64,000 nucleotides of DNA from Rugalucina vietnamica (taxonomy: Eukaryota > Mollusca > Bivalvia > Lucinida > Lucinidae), in assembly GCA_964017185.1 (NCBI GenBank), contig OZ024869.1:3122501-3186500 (forward strand), in the 5' to 3' direction. A model generated the notes under the pieces. The model saw nothing but the letters and a program-made list of their open reading frames with translations. It did no database searches and had not been told where the DNA came from. This document shows, piece by piece, positions 42,978 to 53,760 of the stretch (position 1 is the stretch's first letter; each line of letters begins with the position of its first letter). The position numbers and the translations under genes are program-made.

Positions 42978-43023
42978 GGGCTACTGATGAGGGTTCATTA
43001 CCCGAAATTGCGCAATATAGTCC
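42978..43023 (+). ncRNA. Type I hammerhead ribozyme
   Basis: All parts of the hammerhead fold are present in order. Helix I: GGGCTA (42978-42983) pairs with TAGTCC (43018-43023), six pairs with one G-U. Core CTGATGA: 42984-42990. Helix II: GGGT/ACCC (42991-42994 with 43000-43003), with the required G-C next to the core and a 5-base loop. GAA: 43004-43006. Helix III: ATT/AAT with a GCGC loop (43007-43016), including the A15.1-U16.1 pair. The cleavage triplet is AUA, so self-cleavage is expected after 43017. Very short helix III is typical of the ribozymes in Penelope-like elements and animal retrozymes. A 61-codon open frame across it (TDEGSLPE) is a by-product. Confidence 0.85.
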
Positions 43024-43059
43024 ATACTATCTCCCTTTGAATGTTTTTACTGCTTCCAA

Positions 43060-43330
43060 AGGATCAACCCTTTATGGTATTGTGACGCTATATGGTCAGG
43101 TATGAAAGCTTTGACCGCGCCCCACCTGCCGTGTAGCCAATTACATTCTATCCAAACCACAGCGGAATGAAATGAACCGATAGTATTGTGACGGTCGATC
43201 GTCAGGTATGAATGCTTTGACCGCGCAGCATTTTATTTCTGTTCAGTCAAATGAACCATGATGAAATGGGAGTACGGTCAGATTCTTTGACATTCTAGTA
43301 GATTCTATGCGAAGCGTTGACCAAGCTTTT
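43060..43330. repeat. Direct repeats next to the ribozyme
   Basis: GTATTGTGACGCTATATGGTC and GTATTGTGACGGTCGATCGTC are each followed by AGGTATGAA(A/T)GCTTTGACCG, about 113 bp apart. A third, weaker GGTCAGATTCTTTGAC follows near 43276. Confidence 0.7.
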
Positions 43331-43421
43331 TGTTAAAGCTATTCTTGTATTTTATTCAACAAAAGTGCTGTTTTCCGGCAGCCATTTTGTTTTTACATGA
43401 AACAATATGCAAATTAAAGTG

Positions 43422-43422
<1 letters not shown>

Positions 43423-43458
<36 letters not shown>
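43423..43458. repeat. Poly(A) run
   Basis: About 36 uninterrupted A, possibly the tail of a retroposed sequence on the plus strand. Confidence 0.95.
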
Positions 43459-43460
<2 letters not shown>

Positions 43461-45759
43461 ATAATTTTGTAAATCACTAACCTTACAGAAACACCCAATC
43501 AGCATTTTGTTCTGTGCATAAAATTCTCAGCAAAATTAAATTATGACATTTTAACAAAGTAGCAGACTAAAATTACTCCAGGAAAACTCCTATTTTCCTA
43601 TGTCACATATAAAGATGACTACTTATCATTGCTATACACAAGATATAAAAGCTCTTGGACTCATGGTTTCTGAGAAGACTTTTGTGTATTTCCCCATTTT
43701 AAGTATACTATAAGACTTAAGTTTAGCAATTTTTTATCCAACATTATTTTCAAAATCAAAAATTTGAAAATTGTCGATACTCTTTTAAAATGTAAAGTGA
43801 TAGTCAAATTCATGTATCGAGACGAGTTTGTGTGTTTTTCTTACGTCCACCAGTTGATACGTTACGATTAAAAAATCGTGCAAATCACGTGCCCAGCATT
43901 CCACATGCATCGAAAGTTAATCATTTTTTGCCCTGTTTGATTTGTAAAAGTGTCATAAAGAATAAACCGGAATGACATTTGAAAAATTCCATCAGGGGAC
44001 GCCGTTATGGCCTGACGTTAAACCAACGTAACACGAAGATCAATATGCTCGGTGCAGTCATGTAGAATAAGAAAGACATTTGAATCTTTTAAGCTTGCGA
44101 GAGTACAATAAATCTCCTAGAACCATGTTCCATCAGCTGACAGGGCCAAAAACCGACACCATGACGCCAGACAACGTAAGGCTAACAGGATATAGGGCAA
44201 TGACAAGTTAACGTCACAGTGACGTAATCGATTTCTAGGCAGCCTACGAATTTCAGACTTGATAATTAACGGCATGGAAAGAAGGATTTGTATCGAAACA
44301 GCTGACTGGAAACAACCTGCGTGGTGCGAACCCCGTGAATATCGCCGATAGGTTTCCGGGTCTGTAAACGTTAAACGTAAACGTGAAAGCCTAGAACCGT
44401 CTTGGCCTACTAAGCGAAAGTTTTCTCGTACAAAAAGCGAAGTCTTACGTCATTTCAGCAAATAAACAATTATGGGATCATTTCGGGAAAAAGGCAACGG
44501 AATAATACGACGTCAGTTGCGTAAAACACCGTGGCCGTTACCTGATTTCAGAATGTAACCAAATCTCTACGATCATGGTACAGCACTCTTTTTGAGCACA
44601 AGAAGGTGTTAAAAGACTGTTTTGGGAATAAAACTTTAACTTTTCAGATGCCGAGAAACAATGTGAATTTTGAAGTGACACCCCTGTAAACTTTGACGCA
44701 ACGTAATTGCATCAGGAAAAGATGGCTTTCCGGCTAAAAGTGTACAGTGTGGTTCCTTTATGTTTAAATATTGATGGGTTAAAGAGTTTCTTTCAGTTCA
44801 TTAGACTGCTCCACTGCGCATGTGTCGGATTTGAAAATCCAATAACACAAGCAGACAGCCGTACGCCAATATTTACATCCAAGCATTCGTGGATGTAATA
44901 ATTTTAGCTGCGATATCCCAATACTATAATATACTGTTGTTGTCTGCTCGCAGATGTGTAGCTATGTCGTTATCAATGAAACCATATCAGGTGTTGAAAA
45001 CAATTAGCCAGTTTATTGTTTCTTTTAGCACAAATCTAACAGCAGAAAAAAGGTCTCGTTAAAAACATTAAATAGGCATGTGTGCGGTAATTGTTGCAGT
45101 TGTACAACATGTACAATAAATATTACTGCAAATGATGGTAGATTTAAACATAGCCTGTACATATAATAGAAACTGGTCATAGAATTATGAAGGGTTTGCA
45201 GCATACAACTTTTAAAAACAAGTTCGATGACTGAACATATAATTGAGCAGTGCCATGAAAAACCAAACGTTTTGCATATATATGCAAAAGCAAAGACGCA
45301 GATCAGCTTCGCTTTCTTTCCTCAACCTCCATCTCGAACTAGAGCTATAAAAGCAAACAGTTTAAAAAGTCACTAAAATCACACAATTATCAATTGAACA
45401 TATTAACACTACATGGAGCGTTATCACCATTTTCTGAAAATCTAATGCGTGTGTAGAATCAGGTAATTAAGAGATGACAGGTTTAGGTATTATTTTAATA
45501 GACGCTGTGGTTGCACGACAAGAAACACAAAAAAGGGGCATTCGTCGTATACAAGCCGATGTGTGCAGCAGAATATAAAAGACACAGAAGAATCTTTCGT
45601 AGTTCAAAAGACGAGTGTGCTATTTTTTCAATATGTGGATATACTAGTAGCTATTTCTACTACTATTGTAAACCGTTAATAAGCAAGCCTGTTTTTCTTT
45701 TACCACGTGCCGCCAATGATCTACAAACACATAATTCGCTGTTACAATAGCATCATTAA
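43459..45759. other. Noncoding sequence
   Basis: A repeat fragment lies near 43620-43720, and a MITE fragment (GCAAAGACGCAGATCAGCTTCG) near 45290-45315. No gene could be supported; short open frames such as 44707-44898 show no family motif. Confidence 0.5.
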
Positions 45760-46004
45760 TGAGCCGCCTCGTGGGAAAACTAACAATCTGCGTAGACTAG
45801 GCGAAAACAAAGAAGCAGATCAGCTTCGCGGTAACCGCGAAGCTGATCGATCAGCGCCTTTGTTTTCGCTTCACGGATAGCACAATTCCTCTTCTTCTAA
45901 AATTTAAAATTTCATGCTTCTAGCCGTCTTCTGCGACTGTACAGGTTGGCTTGTGTCGGACCTGTTCAAAAAACACATTATTGGTTTTCCCACGAGGTGG
46001 CTCA
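45760..46004. mobile_element. MITE with nested palindrome, copy D
   Basis: Ends TGAGCCGCCTCGTGGGAAAAC and GTTTTCCCACGAGGTGGCTCA. Inner palindrome GATCAGCTTCGCGG-TAA-CCGCGAAGCTGATC, bracketed by CGAAAACAAAG and CTTTGTTTTCG. Confidence 0.9.
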
Positions 46005-46269
46005 AATATCTATGCTGTACAGCCGATTCAGTGTGGGGGAAGCCTTTCTTAAAATAGAAAATCCGATTATCGTAAAGGCTGTGACTCAGGTCATGTAAAC
46101 AACTTTTGATTGGTTGGCCCCATGGCAACAGCGTGTAAACAAGTGGCCATTATTGGGCGTTCAGCTGGCGTGTGATTGATAATGAACTCGCTCAGCCTAG
46201 CGGGCTATCAGTTCATATTCATATCAATTTACAATTTGGAAATTAATTGAAAATTGCTAAACTTAAGTC

Positions 46270-47935
46270 TCATAGTATGCATTGGAGCTTATGACCCACA
46301 AGGCGGGGCCATTTTGACCCAAGGGATTGGCAGGATTTATGTAGAGCACTGCATAACATAGCTAACATTGCTGCATAACTTAATATATGTATTTATAAGC
46401 TTTGGATCGTGTGGTTTAAGCGCAGAAGATTTTTTTCCCTATTATAAGCTTGGCAGATATTGACGCCTCGTGGCGTGGCCAATTTGGACCACAGGAGCCT
46501 GCCTGATTGGTAGGATTCATAAAGGGAACTATTAGCCATTGCTATACACAAAATAGACGGAATATTTCCATCGGTATTCCGTTAAACCTCTCCATACCAG
46601 GGAAGTGGAACAAGGTACCAAGTGGAGAGGAGTGACAGTTAGCCAGCTGATCTGTACACAAAATATAAAAGCTCTCGGCATTTTGGTTTCAAAGAAGATT
46701 TTGTTGTTGTTTTTTCCTATTGTAAGTCTATGGGGGCTGATGACCATCAGGGCAGGAATATTTCTTGCCCAAGGGGCATGATTGGCAGGATTTATCTTGG
46801 GCACCAATAATAAACATTGCCACATGCTAAATACATAAGCTGTAGCTCTGGTGGTTTTAGAGTACTAAGAAGATTTTTCCCATTATAAGCCTATGGCAGA
46901 TATTGACGCCCCGGGGCGTGGTCACTTTGCACCCCAGGGTCAGGCCTGACACAATTTGTAATGGGTACTACCAAACATTGCTTAATACAAAATATAGAAG
47001 CTCTAGGCATTATTGTTGTTTCAGAGAAGAAGATTTTTTCCCATTGTACGTCTATCGATGCCCCCAGGGTGTGGCCAATTTGGACCCACAGGGGCATGGT
47101 TGGCACAATTTATAATTGGGACTATCAAACATTGCTACACACAAAATATAGAAGCCTTGTGCTTTCAGAGAAGATATTTTATTTTTTTTTTATGTTTTTC
47201 CTATTATAAGCCTGGCAGATATTGACGCCTCGTGGCGTAGCCAATTTGGACCACAGGAGCCTGCCTGATTGGCAGGATTCATAAAGGGAACTATTAGCCA
47301 TTGCTATACACAAAATAGACGGAATATTTCCATCGGTATTCCGTTAAACCTCTCCATACCAGGGAAGTGGAACGAAGTACCAAGTGGAGAGGAGTGACAG
47401 TTAGCCAGCTGATCTGTACACAAAATATAAAAGCTCTTGGCATTTTGGTTTCAAAAAAGATTTTGTTGTTGTTTTTTCCTATTGTAAGTCTATGGGGGCT
47501 GATGACCATCAGGGCAGGAATATTTCTTGCCCAAGGGGCATGATTGGCAGGATTTATCTTGGGCACCAATAATAAACATTGCCACATGCTAAATACATAA
47601 GCTGTAGCTCTGGTGGTTTTAGAGTACTAAGAAGATTTTTCCCATTATAAGCCTATGGCAGATATTGACGCCCGGGGCGTGGTCACTTTGCACCCCAGGG
47701 TCAGGCCTGACACAATTTGTAATGGGTACTACCAAACATTGCTTAATACAAAATATAGAAGCTCTAGGCATTATTGTTGTTTCAGAGAAGAAGATGGGAG
47801 ATTGACACCCCATGATGTGTTTAATTTGAACCCCAGGGGCACGGTTGGCACAATTTACAACGAGGACTACCAAACATTGCTACATACAGAATCTGCTCCA
47901 AAACCTAAAGCAATAAATCCCTCAACCCAATGATG
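46270..47935. repeat. Degenerate tandem array of about 170-200-bp units
   Basis: Units share ACATTGCTACACACAAAATA, AGAGAAGAAGATTTTTTCCC, ATTATAAGCCTATGGCAGA, TATTGACGCC and ACCCCAGGGGCATGGTTGGC. Open frames on both strands recur with the period and are not genes. Confidence 0.9.
46451..47793. repeat. 762-bp tandem duplication within the array
   Basis: 46451-47032 and 47213-47793 are nearly identical over about 580 bp at an offset of 762 bp, including the unusual phrase CGGAATATTTCCATCGGTATT. Individual differences are single-base (for example CTCTCGGC versus CTCTTGGC), so this step is much younger than the array itself. Confidence 0.9.
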
Positions 47936-47994
47936 ATTCGCATTAAACATGATCAAGATCGGCCCTCTATAGCTTAAGAAATATTCTTCTTTGA

Positions 47995-48085
47995 AATTGT
48001 GGACGGACGACGACGCCGGACGTCGGATGCCTGCCTATCCTATAAGCTCACCTGTGAGCCTTCGGCCCATGTGAGCTAAACCTAG
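47995..48085 (-). mobile_element. Inverted terminus of the 33494-type element
   Basis: Reading on the minus strand: TAGCTCACATGGGCCGAAGGC, AGGTGAGCTTATAGGAT, then CGTCGTCGTCCGTCC, matching the end at 33494. The adjacent units belong to the 46-48 kb array. Confidence 0.7.
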
Positions 48086-48505
48086 CCCAGTCTCAATCAC
48101 TGCAAATAAATAAATTTATTATATAACCATAAATAGACAGTATTTTAGACAATGCTTTCAGCCCATTGCATATTTTGTCTTATTATATAAGCTACTGAAA
48201 ATCTCGCTTTTCATTGGCCCAAAGCGCCCACGTGGCAAGTCTTCAAATTGTCATATTAACTGGCTAGCGCGTGCTGGCAGGTCTATATTAGTTACTAAAT
48301 TTAGAGCTGACGTTCTGGTTCCGCTTTCGCATAGCGCTGCGTATAATCGCGTGTCCAACATATTGTTGACCACATATTGTGTACCATTTGTAGAATAAAG
48401 CCAAATTCATTATCATTAGTATTGAATTAAATGTTAAATGTTTATTCTATACCTGTCTCAGTTGATTTCTTTTCATTGCTTGACATTTTGTCAAAAATTA
48501 TATAA
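48086..48505. other. Noncoding sequence
   Basis: No gene or clear repeat. Confidence 0.5.
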
Positions 48506-48655
48506 TAAAACAGTTAATGACTTTTGAGGCATTGGATATGATGTGATATCGACCCGAGAATACCAATATTGACCTCGGCTTCGCCTCGGTCAATATTAGT
48601 ATTCTCGGGTCGATATCACATCATATCCAATGCCTCAAAAGTCATTAATTGTTTA
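48506..48655. repeat. Large palindrome, arms about 65 bp
   Basis: Arms from TTAATGACTTTTGAGGCATT to CGACCCGAGAATAC are almost perfectly inverted around a centre of GACCTCGGCTTCGCCTCGGTC. A further half copy (GGCTTCGCCTCGGTCAATATT, then ATATCACATCATATTCAATG) lies at about 48928-49010. Confidence 0.9.
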
Positions 48656-49372
48656 ATATTCTATGACCCTGGGGTTTTTCCCATTGAATATATGTTACTA
48701 AATTTAGAACTCTCTCTGTCATTGTTTTGAAATGTACATTGATTACTGTCAGGCAGTAATGCAGATGAAGTACAAACAATGCTGTTTATTACTGTTTAGT
48801 TTATTTGAATTTAGACTTAATGTCCCAATGAACATTTTTTTCAGTCATGCTGGGACTTTATGTAAACTGTATGTATACAGATAAAAATAGTTATTTTAAA
48901 ATTATCTTTATCATGTTTGTATAAAAAGAGGCTTCGCCTCGGTCAATATTGGTAGTCTCTGTTGGATATCACATCATATTCAATGACTCAATAGTCAATA
49001 ATTGTATAATATATGCGCATATAGTTCGGCAAATTGGTCACTGTATGGGCGGCAACTTTAATATTCATATCTGGGCGTGGTCGGTTAGTCCATCTGTTCA
49101 AGTAGGGAGATAATAGAAAAGTCGAATTCAGTCAGCCTAGAGCGCTGTCACATATTTTACCGTTAAAGATCAGCTACCTATTTTGTCCAATCCAGTAAAC
49201 TAGTCAAACTCGGATTTTCATTCTAACGGACAATATGTGAGTTGAGTCTTTAAACTGTATACCTTGAGCTTTTACCTAGGCCAAAAGTAGACCATACCCA
49301 ATAACGTATTCATAAGGTAACGCCCATACAGTGACCTATTTGCCGAGCTATACATGTCTACCAAACTTGTAT
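48656..49372. other. Noncoding sequence with repeat fragments
   Basis: TTAATGTCCCAATGAAC with TTTCAGTCATGCTGGGAC (about 48815-48860) is a reversed SINE tail like that at 50128-50335; then comes the half palindrome at 48928-49010. AGCTATACA...TGTATAGCT at 49346-49377 is a small hairpin. Confidence 0.5.
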
Positions 49373-49590
49373 AGCTCGATTTGACCTCAGGCGCGTCATA
49401 GTCAAAAGATCGACGAATCTACTTTGTAGCACGTGAAAGAATATTCAGATTGTAACAGATTGTAAATACTTACTGTGCGTGCAACCGAAGTGTTACGGGG
49501 AAACCTATGGCATCTCGAACCGATTTACATTTCACGTGCTACTTCATGGACTCGTCGATCTTTTGACGCGCTTGAGGTCAAAATCGAGCT
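49373..49590. repeat. Inverted-repeat element, arms about 60 bp
   Basis: Left arm AGCTCGATTTGACCTCAGGC through AAAGATCGACGA to GTAGCACGTGAAA; the right arm is its inverse with an indel. The spacer is about 90 bp with no gene. Confidence 0.85.
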
Positions 49591-50127
49591 GTGAAGATTT
49601 TTTGTTTGTGAGATTGTCCAAGTTTTTTTTTAAACCTCAAATTCCAGGCACTGAAATGAAGTTTGTTGCAGTCGAAGAACAAATTTATATTATATTTTGA
49701 CATGTAATGTTTTGTGTACCTCAAGCAGAGACTTCTTTAAAAATTTGACAAAATCTTTGAACTTAATATAGGATCATATTGTATAAGTCCATGTCCCCTG
49801 TTTGCCCAATCAACATATTTTGATTTGTAAATGACATATTATATCCAAATGCCATGTTTGGACAAAGAGGGGGGTGGGGACTCAAATTGTCCCAAAACCG
49901 ATAAATGGGCTCAGCTCCATTATTTGTAATCATATACCAAGGCTATGGAAATCTACTGCATATATGAACTCTTTATAATTAATAACAGGTATACACAAAG
50001 TGTACACACTACCGTAGAATACATATAAATATACTTATCAATTTTTATGGCTTATGTTTTATTTGAGATATGCCTCAGTGGACTTAAAATTTAATTGTCA
50101 ATTCAGCACCATACAACGACCGGTTTT
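49591..50127. other. Noncoding sequence
   Basis: No gene or clear repeat. Confidence 0.5.
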
Positions 50128-50335
50128 ATTTGTTTGTTTGTATTGCGGCTTAACGTCCAAGTCAACAATTTTTCAGTCATGTCGGGACGGAGCCAACTGT
50201 TCCTGGGTTTAACCAGTACTGTAGGGAGTTAATGTGTCTTGCTCAAGGATACAACACGGCGCCGCTTGTGGGGATCGAACCCAGGACCTCTCGATTCGGA
50301 ATCCGATGCTCTACCACTACGCCACCGCGCTCCAC
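50128..50335 (-). mobile_element. tRNA-derived SINE (reverse)
   Basis: The minus strand starts TGGAGCGCGGTGGCGTAGTGG and has B box GGGTTCGATCCCC, then CCTTGAGCAAGACACATTAAC and GTCCCGACATGACTGAAAAA. Same family as 32389-32590. Confidence 0.9.
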
Positions 50336-50367
50336 TTTTACCCTAATTTGATACATGCAAGATATTA

Positions 50368-50843
50368 GAGAGGTTGAGAAAATAAACTTGTAACGTGTAC
50401 GTGTACTTGTAGATTTATTTACCCGTACACGATCGTTTTGAGTGTAAAATCGTTTGAGAAAATCGAACGTGTACGTGTAGATTTCATAAAGTATATACAG
50501 CTGAATTTTTATTGTTTATACATGTGTTGATATATGAAAGTAAATATGGATGATTTATTGTTAGCCGGACTTTTAGACAACGATGATGAGTTAATTTTAT
50601 TGTCACAAGTTTGTTCCGGCTCCGATGTGCTCTCTTTTGAAATGGGTTTCTGCTTGTACCTACCTGTCCTATCGATGGAAACATATAAAGAAAACTTACA
50701 AGTCGCAAATTTATTTCATTCACAGCCTAACTGATTCTCAACGTGTAGCGAGTATTTTGAACTTGTAATAAATGACGAAGTTTGGGGATAAAAATGTTCT
50801 ACACGTACACGTACAAGTTACAAGTTCATTTTCTCAACCTCTC
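50368..50843. mobile_element. Inverted-repeat DNA element, 476 bp, with a transposase-start-like ORF
   Basis: Ends GAGAGGTTGAGAAAATAAACT and its inverse, about 45 bp each, with TA on both sides (50366-50367, 50844-50845). Inside, 50534-50734 (+) starts MKVNMDDLLLAGLLDNDDE, reminiscent of the acidic N-termini of PIF/Harbinger-type transposases, but it is too short to be one. Likely a deletion derivative. Confidence 0.65.
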
Positions 50844-50879
50844 TATTGTCAGAGGAACTTCCCTATTGTCTATAACATA

Positions 50880-51115
50880 TGAGCCGCCCCATGGGAAAAC
50901 CAACAATCTGCATAGGCGAAAACAAAGACGCAGATCAGCTTCGCGGTAACCGCGAAGCTGATCAGCGCCTTTGTTTTCGCTACTCGGATAGTACAATTCC
51001 TCTTCTACTTAAATCCGAAAGTTCAAGTTTCTAGCTCTTTTCTGTGCTTGTACAAGTCGGTTTGTGTCAGACCTGGTCGGAAACCACATTGTTGGTTTTC
51101 CCACGAGGCGGCTCA
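50880..51115. mobile_element. MITE with nested palindrome, copy E
   Basis: The cleanest copy: ends TGAGCCGCCCCATGGGAAAAC and GTTTTCCCACGAGGCGGCTCA, flanked by TA on both sides. Inner palindrome GATCAGCTTCGCGGTAACCG with CGAAGCTGATC. Confidence 0.92.
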
Positions 51116-51247
51116 TATGGAGTCAATGTTCAAAGTAAAAGATGCTCAATTTATTTTGCATAGTAAGGAACATGCATATTTAAGGTACATGCATTTGCAT
51201 TAGTGATGGACAGTGTTATTAATAGTTAAAGATCTGATAAAGATGTT

Positions 51248-53058
51248 CACGGCTGGTAATGTCGTTAGGGGCAACCGGAAGGTTATGCAAAGCGAATCTT
51301 CACGGGAACTTCCGAACATGATTTACGGGATCAGACAAAATGTCAGCTTCACGAATTGTATTTTTTCACAGTATTGCAGCTTTATATATACAAAAAGGAG
51401 AATACCATTCTATCTAGTATTTATGTCTGCATCCGAAACGAATGAATCGGGCACACAAACGTCAATGGATTACTTGCGATCCACTTTCTCATGTGTGTGG
51501 TGTTTCGGTGTAATTAGATTTCGTGGTTGCAAGTGAGGGGGTTCGGTACAAAAAATGCTTTAAAATACACTTTTGCTACATATTAGCGTATCCTAATCCA
51601 TTTTGTTTTGCAAACAAACGTTGTCAGGATTTATTCTCAACTGTCACATGTGTACAAGCTGAGCGTTTTGTTTATGTTGCCCCTATTGACATGGGTTGCA
51701 CCTAACGAGACGAATTCCTGTCATTGCAGCAGTCCCATTTAAAGATTATTTTATAATAAAGCAACAGCCCAAAAAAGGAAATTTACTGAAATATCGGCGA
51801 TTTTATTCCAGAAACTCATTGAATCGCGGAATACTTCAGTGGTAAGAACAATGAACTCTGGTGCTAGAGGTCCTAGGTTGGATCTGCGCCGGTGGTAAAA
51901 AATGGTGTCCGTACAATGTATACACTTCTTTTCGTGTCATTTGCGGGGAAGACATGAGTAAAATGGGATTGTAGCGCGAACGGTACGACATACATTCCAA
52001 AGCATCCATTAAACCCTTAAAAACCTGACCATTTCATCTATGTTATAGCTTGAAAAATGCATTTTCCCACAGCAACACACGTTGTGCGACCGGTTTATGA
52101 TTGCATATGATTGCGGTATTACTCTTTTTCAAGTTGAATATGTGCATGCTCGCACATGACATTGTTCTTGTTCTGGTTTTTATCTAAAAAGCAAGAATAG
52201 TTTCGCCCAAGTGATATCGTGCTGGATTGTGGCCTTTTAAAGCAGTAATTCTGGCGTGCTTCTCATGTGCTTCTCATGTTACTTTTGAGTAGGCTCTGTC
52301 ATATTTCGTATCTCCTATCATAGGCGAGATTTTGCGATTAAGCTCCTTCTTCTACTAACGAGCTTTTTAATGTGGTTTTCTGTTCGGGAGACATTCCTCT
52401 TTCTCTTGGTTTTGGGGCGTTCACTGCACTTTCCTATCATATATAACACATATTTGCCTTTAGAACAACATAATAATCTATTAGTGTTTAAGCACAGAAC
52501 CCCACATCGGCGCGGAAATTGTTTTTTGCTCACCGATCACGTGGCTTTTGAATGTTTGGGGTGGTTTTGGATGTTTTCATTAGCCCTTCCGCAGGTCCAC
52601 TCGTCGTAAGTCATAACTTTTTTCCGTTTCTTCTGTAGCAACGTTTTTAAGCAGAATTTCTATGGCAAATTCTTTGGACAAGGCATTATGCAGTGAAAGG
52701 CTCGAATGAATTATGTTTGCCTACATAAGCTCGCCGTCAGTGCACCAAAACCTGTCCAGTAAAAGATCAAAGCAGAACAAACAACATACCTTGCATCCAG
52801 GAAAAACTGGATTTTAGAGATACAACAGCATTTCCCACTCCCATGATCGCAAAAAAGTATGCAGAAATAAATACTATTTGGAATAGTATTGCCCGATTTC
52901 AGAATATTTACCTCCAAGCAAAGAAATTTGCATAAACATAAACAAATGTCACATGTTGATATTCGTGTTCTGTTCCCGTTATTACTCATGTCCGGAAGCT
53001 CCCGTAAGGCGTCCGTTTGCATAACATTTGATTGCCCCTAACGACATTACCAGCCGTG
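51248..53058. mobile_element. DNA element with inverted termini, 1.8 kb
   Basis: CACGGCTGGTAATGTCGTTA at the left is inverted at the right end (TAACGACATTACCAGCCGTG). Similarity continues inward for about 100 bp (GTTATGCAAA, then GAACTTCCGAACATGA). No transposase motif is seen and target duplication is unclear. A weak tRNA-like segment near 51822-51890 lies inside. Confidence 0.7.
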
Positions 53059-53313
53059 CTGTTATTCGTGTGTAAATCGTTTCTACCCAAACATTTTGGT
53101 TGCATTAGCATATTTTTGTATATCATTTGTATTTTCTTGATATTAATCAATGGCAAAAAAATATGTTTTCTGACATTTTTTTTCAATCTTGCCCCTTTCC
53201 CTTTGACACAGATTTATGCTGCAGGTATGTAACATCAAGAGGTTTCCACCATGTTGTTGCATTTATCAAATGTTTTATTATTTACGGAGAATGCAACATA
53301 ATTATATTTTAAA
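53059..53313. other. Noncoding sequence
   Basis: AT-rich, no feature seen. Confidence 0.4.
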
Positions 53314-53760
53314 CGAGGTGTGATCAGAAAGTTCTAAGCCTGACACACTTCAAAGCATTATGGAGATACAATCATTGTTCAGCCTGTCATTCCCTTCCGA
53401 GATCTTACAGTTTCGTTATCACTGATTTTCACTCTCCAGACTTTCATATCTCTGGCAAATACACATCCTTGAGCCGGCGACACCATGCCTCTTGTATTCG
53501 GCTTTTGGGAATATATTCAGGTTATGAATGATGTCTGTTGTGCACATACGCTTTAGGTACCCCTGAATTATGCCATCTGCCATGCTCTGAGGAAGAAGAA
53601 ATACCTTGAAGTTATTGAAAAATAAAACAGACAGACGGTACAAATCCAATTTTCGTAACCTGAAAAAATAACTTACATGGAAAAGAGCACAGTAGGGGAA
53701 TGGAAGTGAACGGACAGTTGCTACTGACCGGAAAGTCATGTCACTTGTGATCATGTATTA
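53314..53760. mobile_element. Possible mariner end
   Basis: CGAGGTGTGATCAGAAAGTTC looks like a mariner terminal repeat, but no partner end or transposase motif is recognised. A 111-codon minus-strand frame at 53419-53754 shows no transposase signature. Confidence 0.35.

Noticed and set aside
46737-46760. CTGATGACCATCAG as ribozyme core
   Set aside because: Simple inverted repeat without GAAA at the right place; it recurs by array duplication at 47499.
51822-51890. tRNA gene
   Set aside because: Only loose A- and B-box resemblance; T arm and acceptor stem do not pair.
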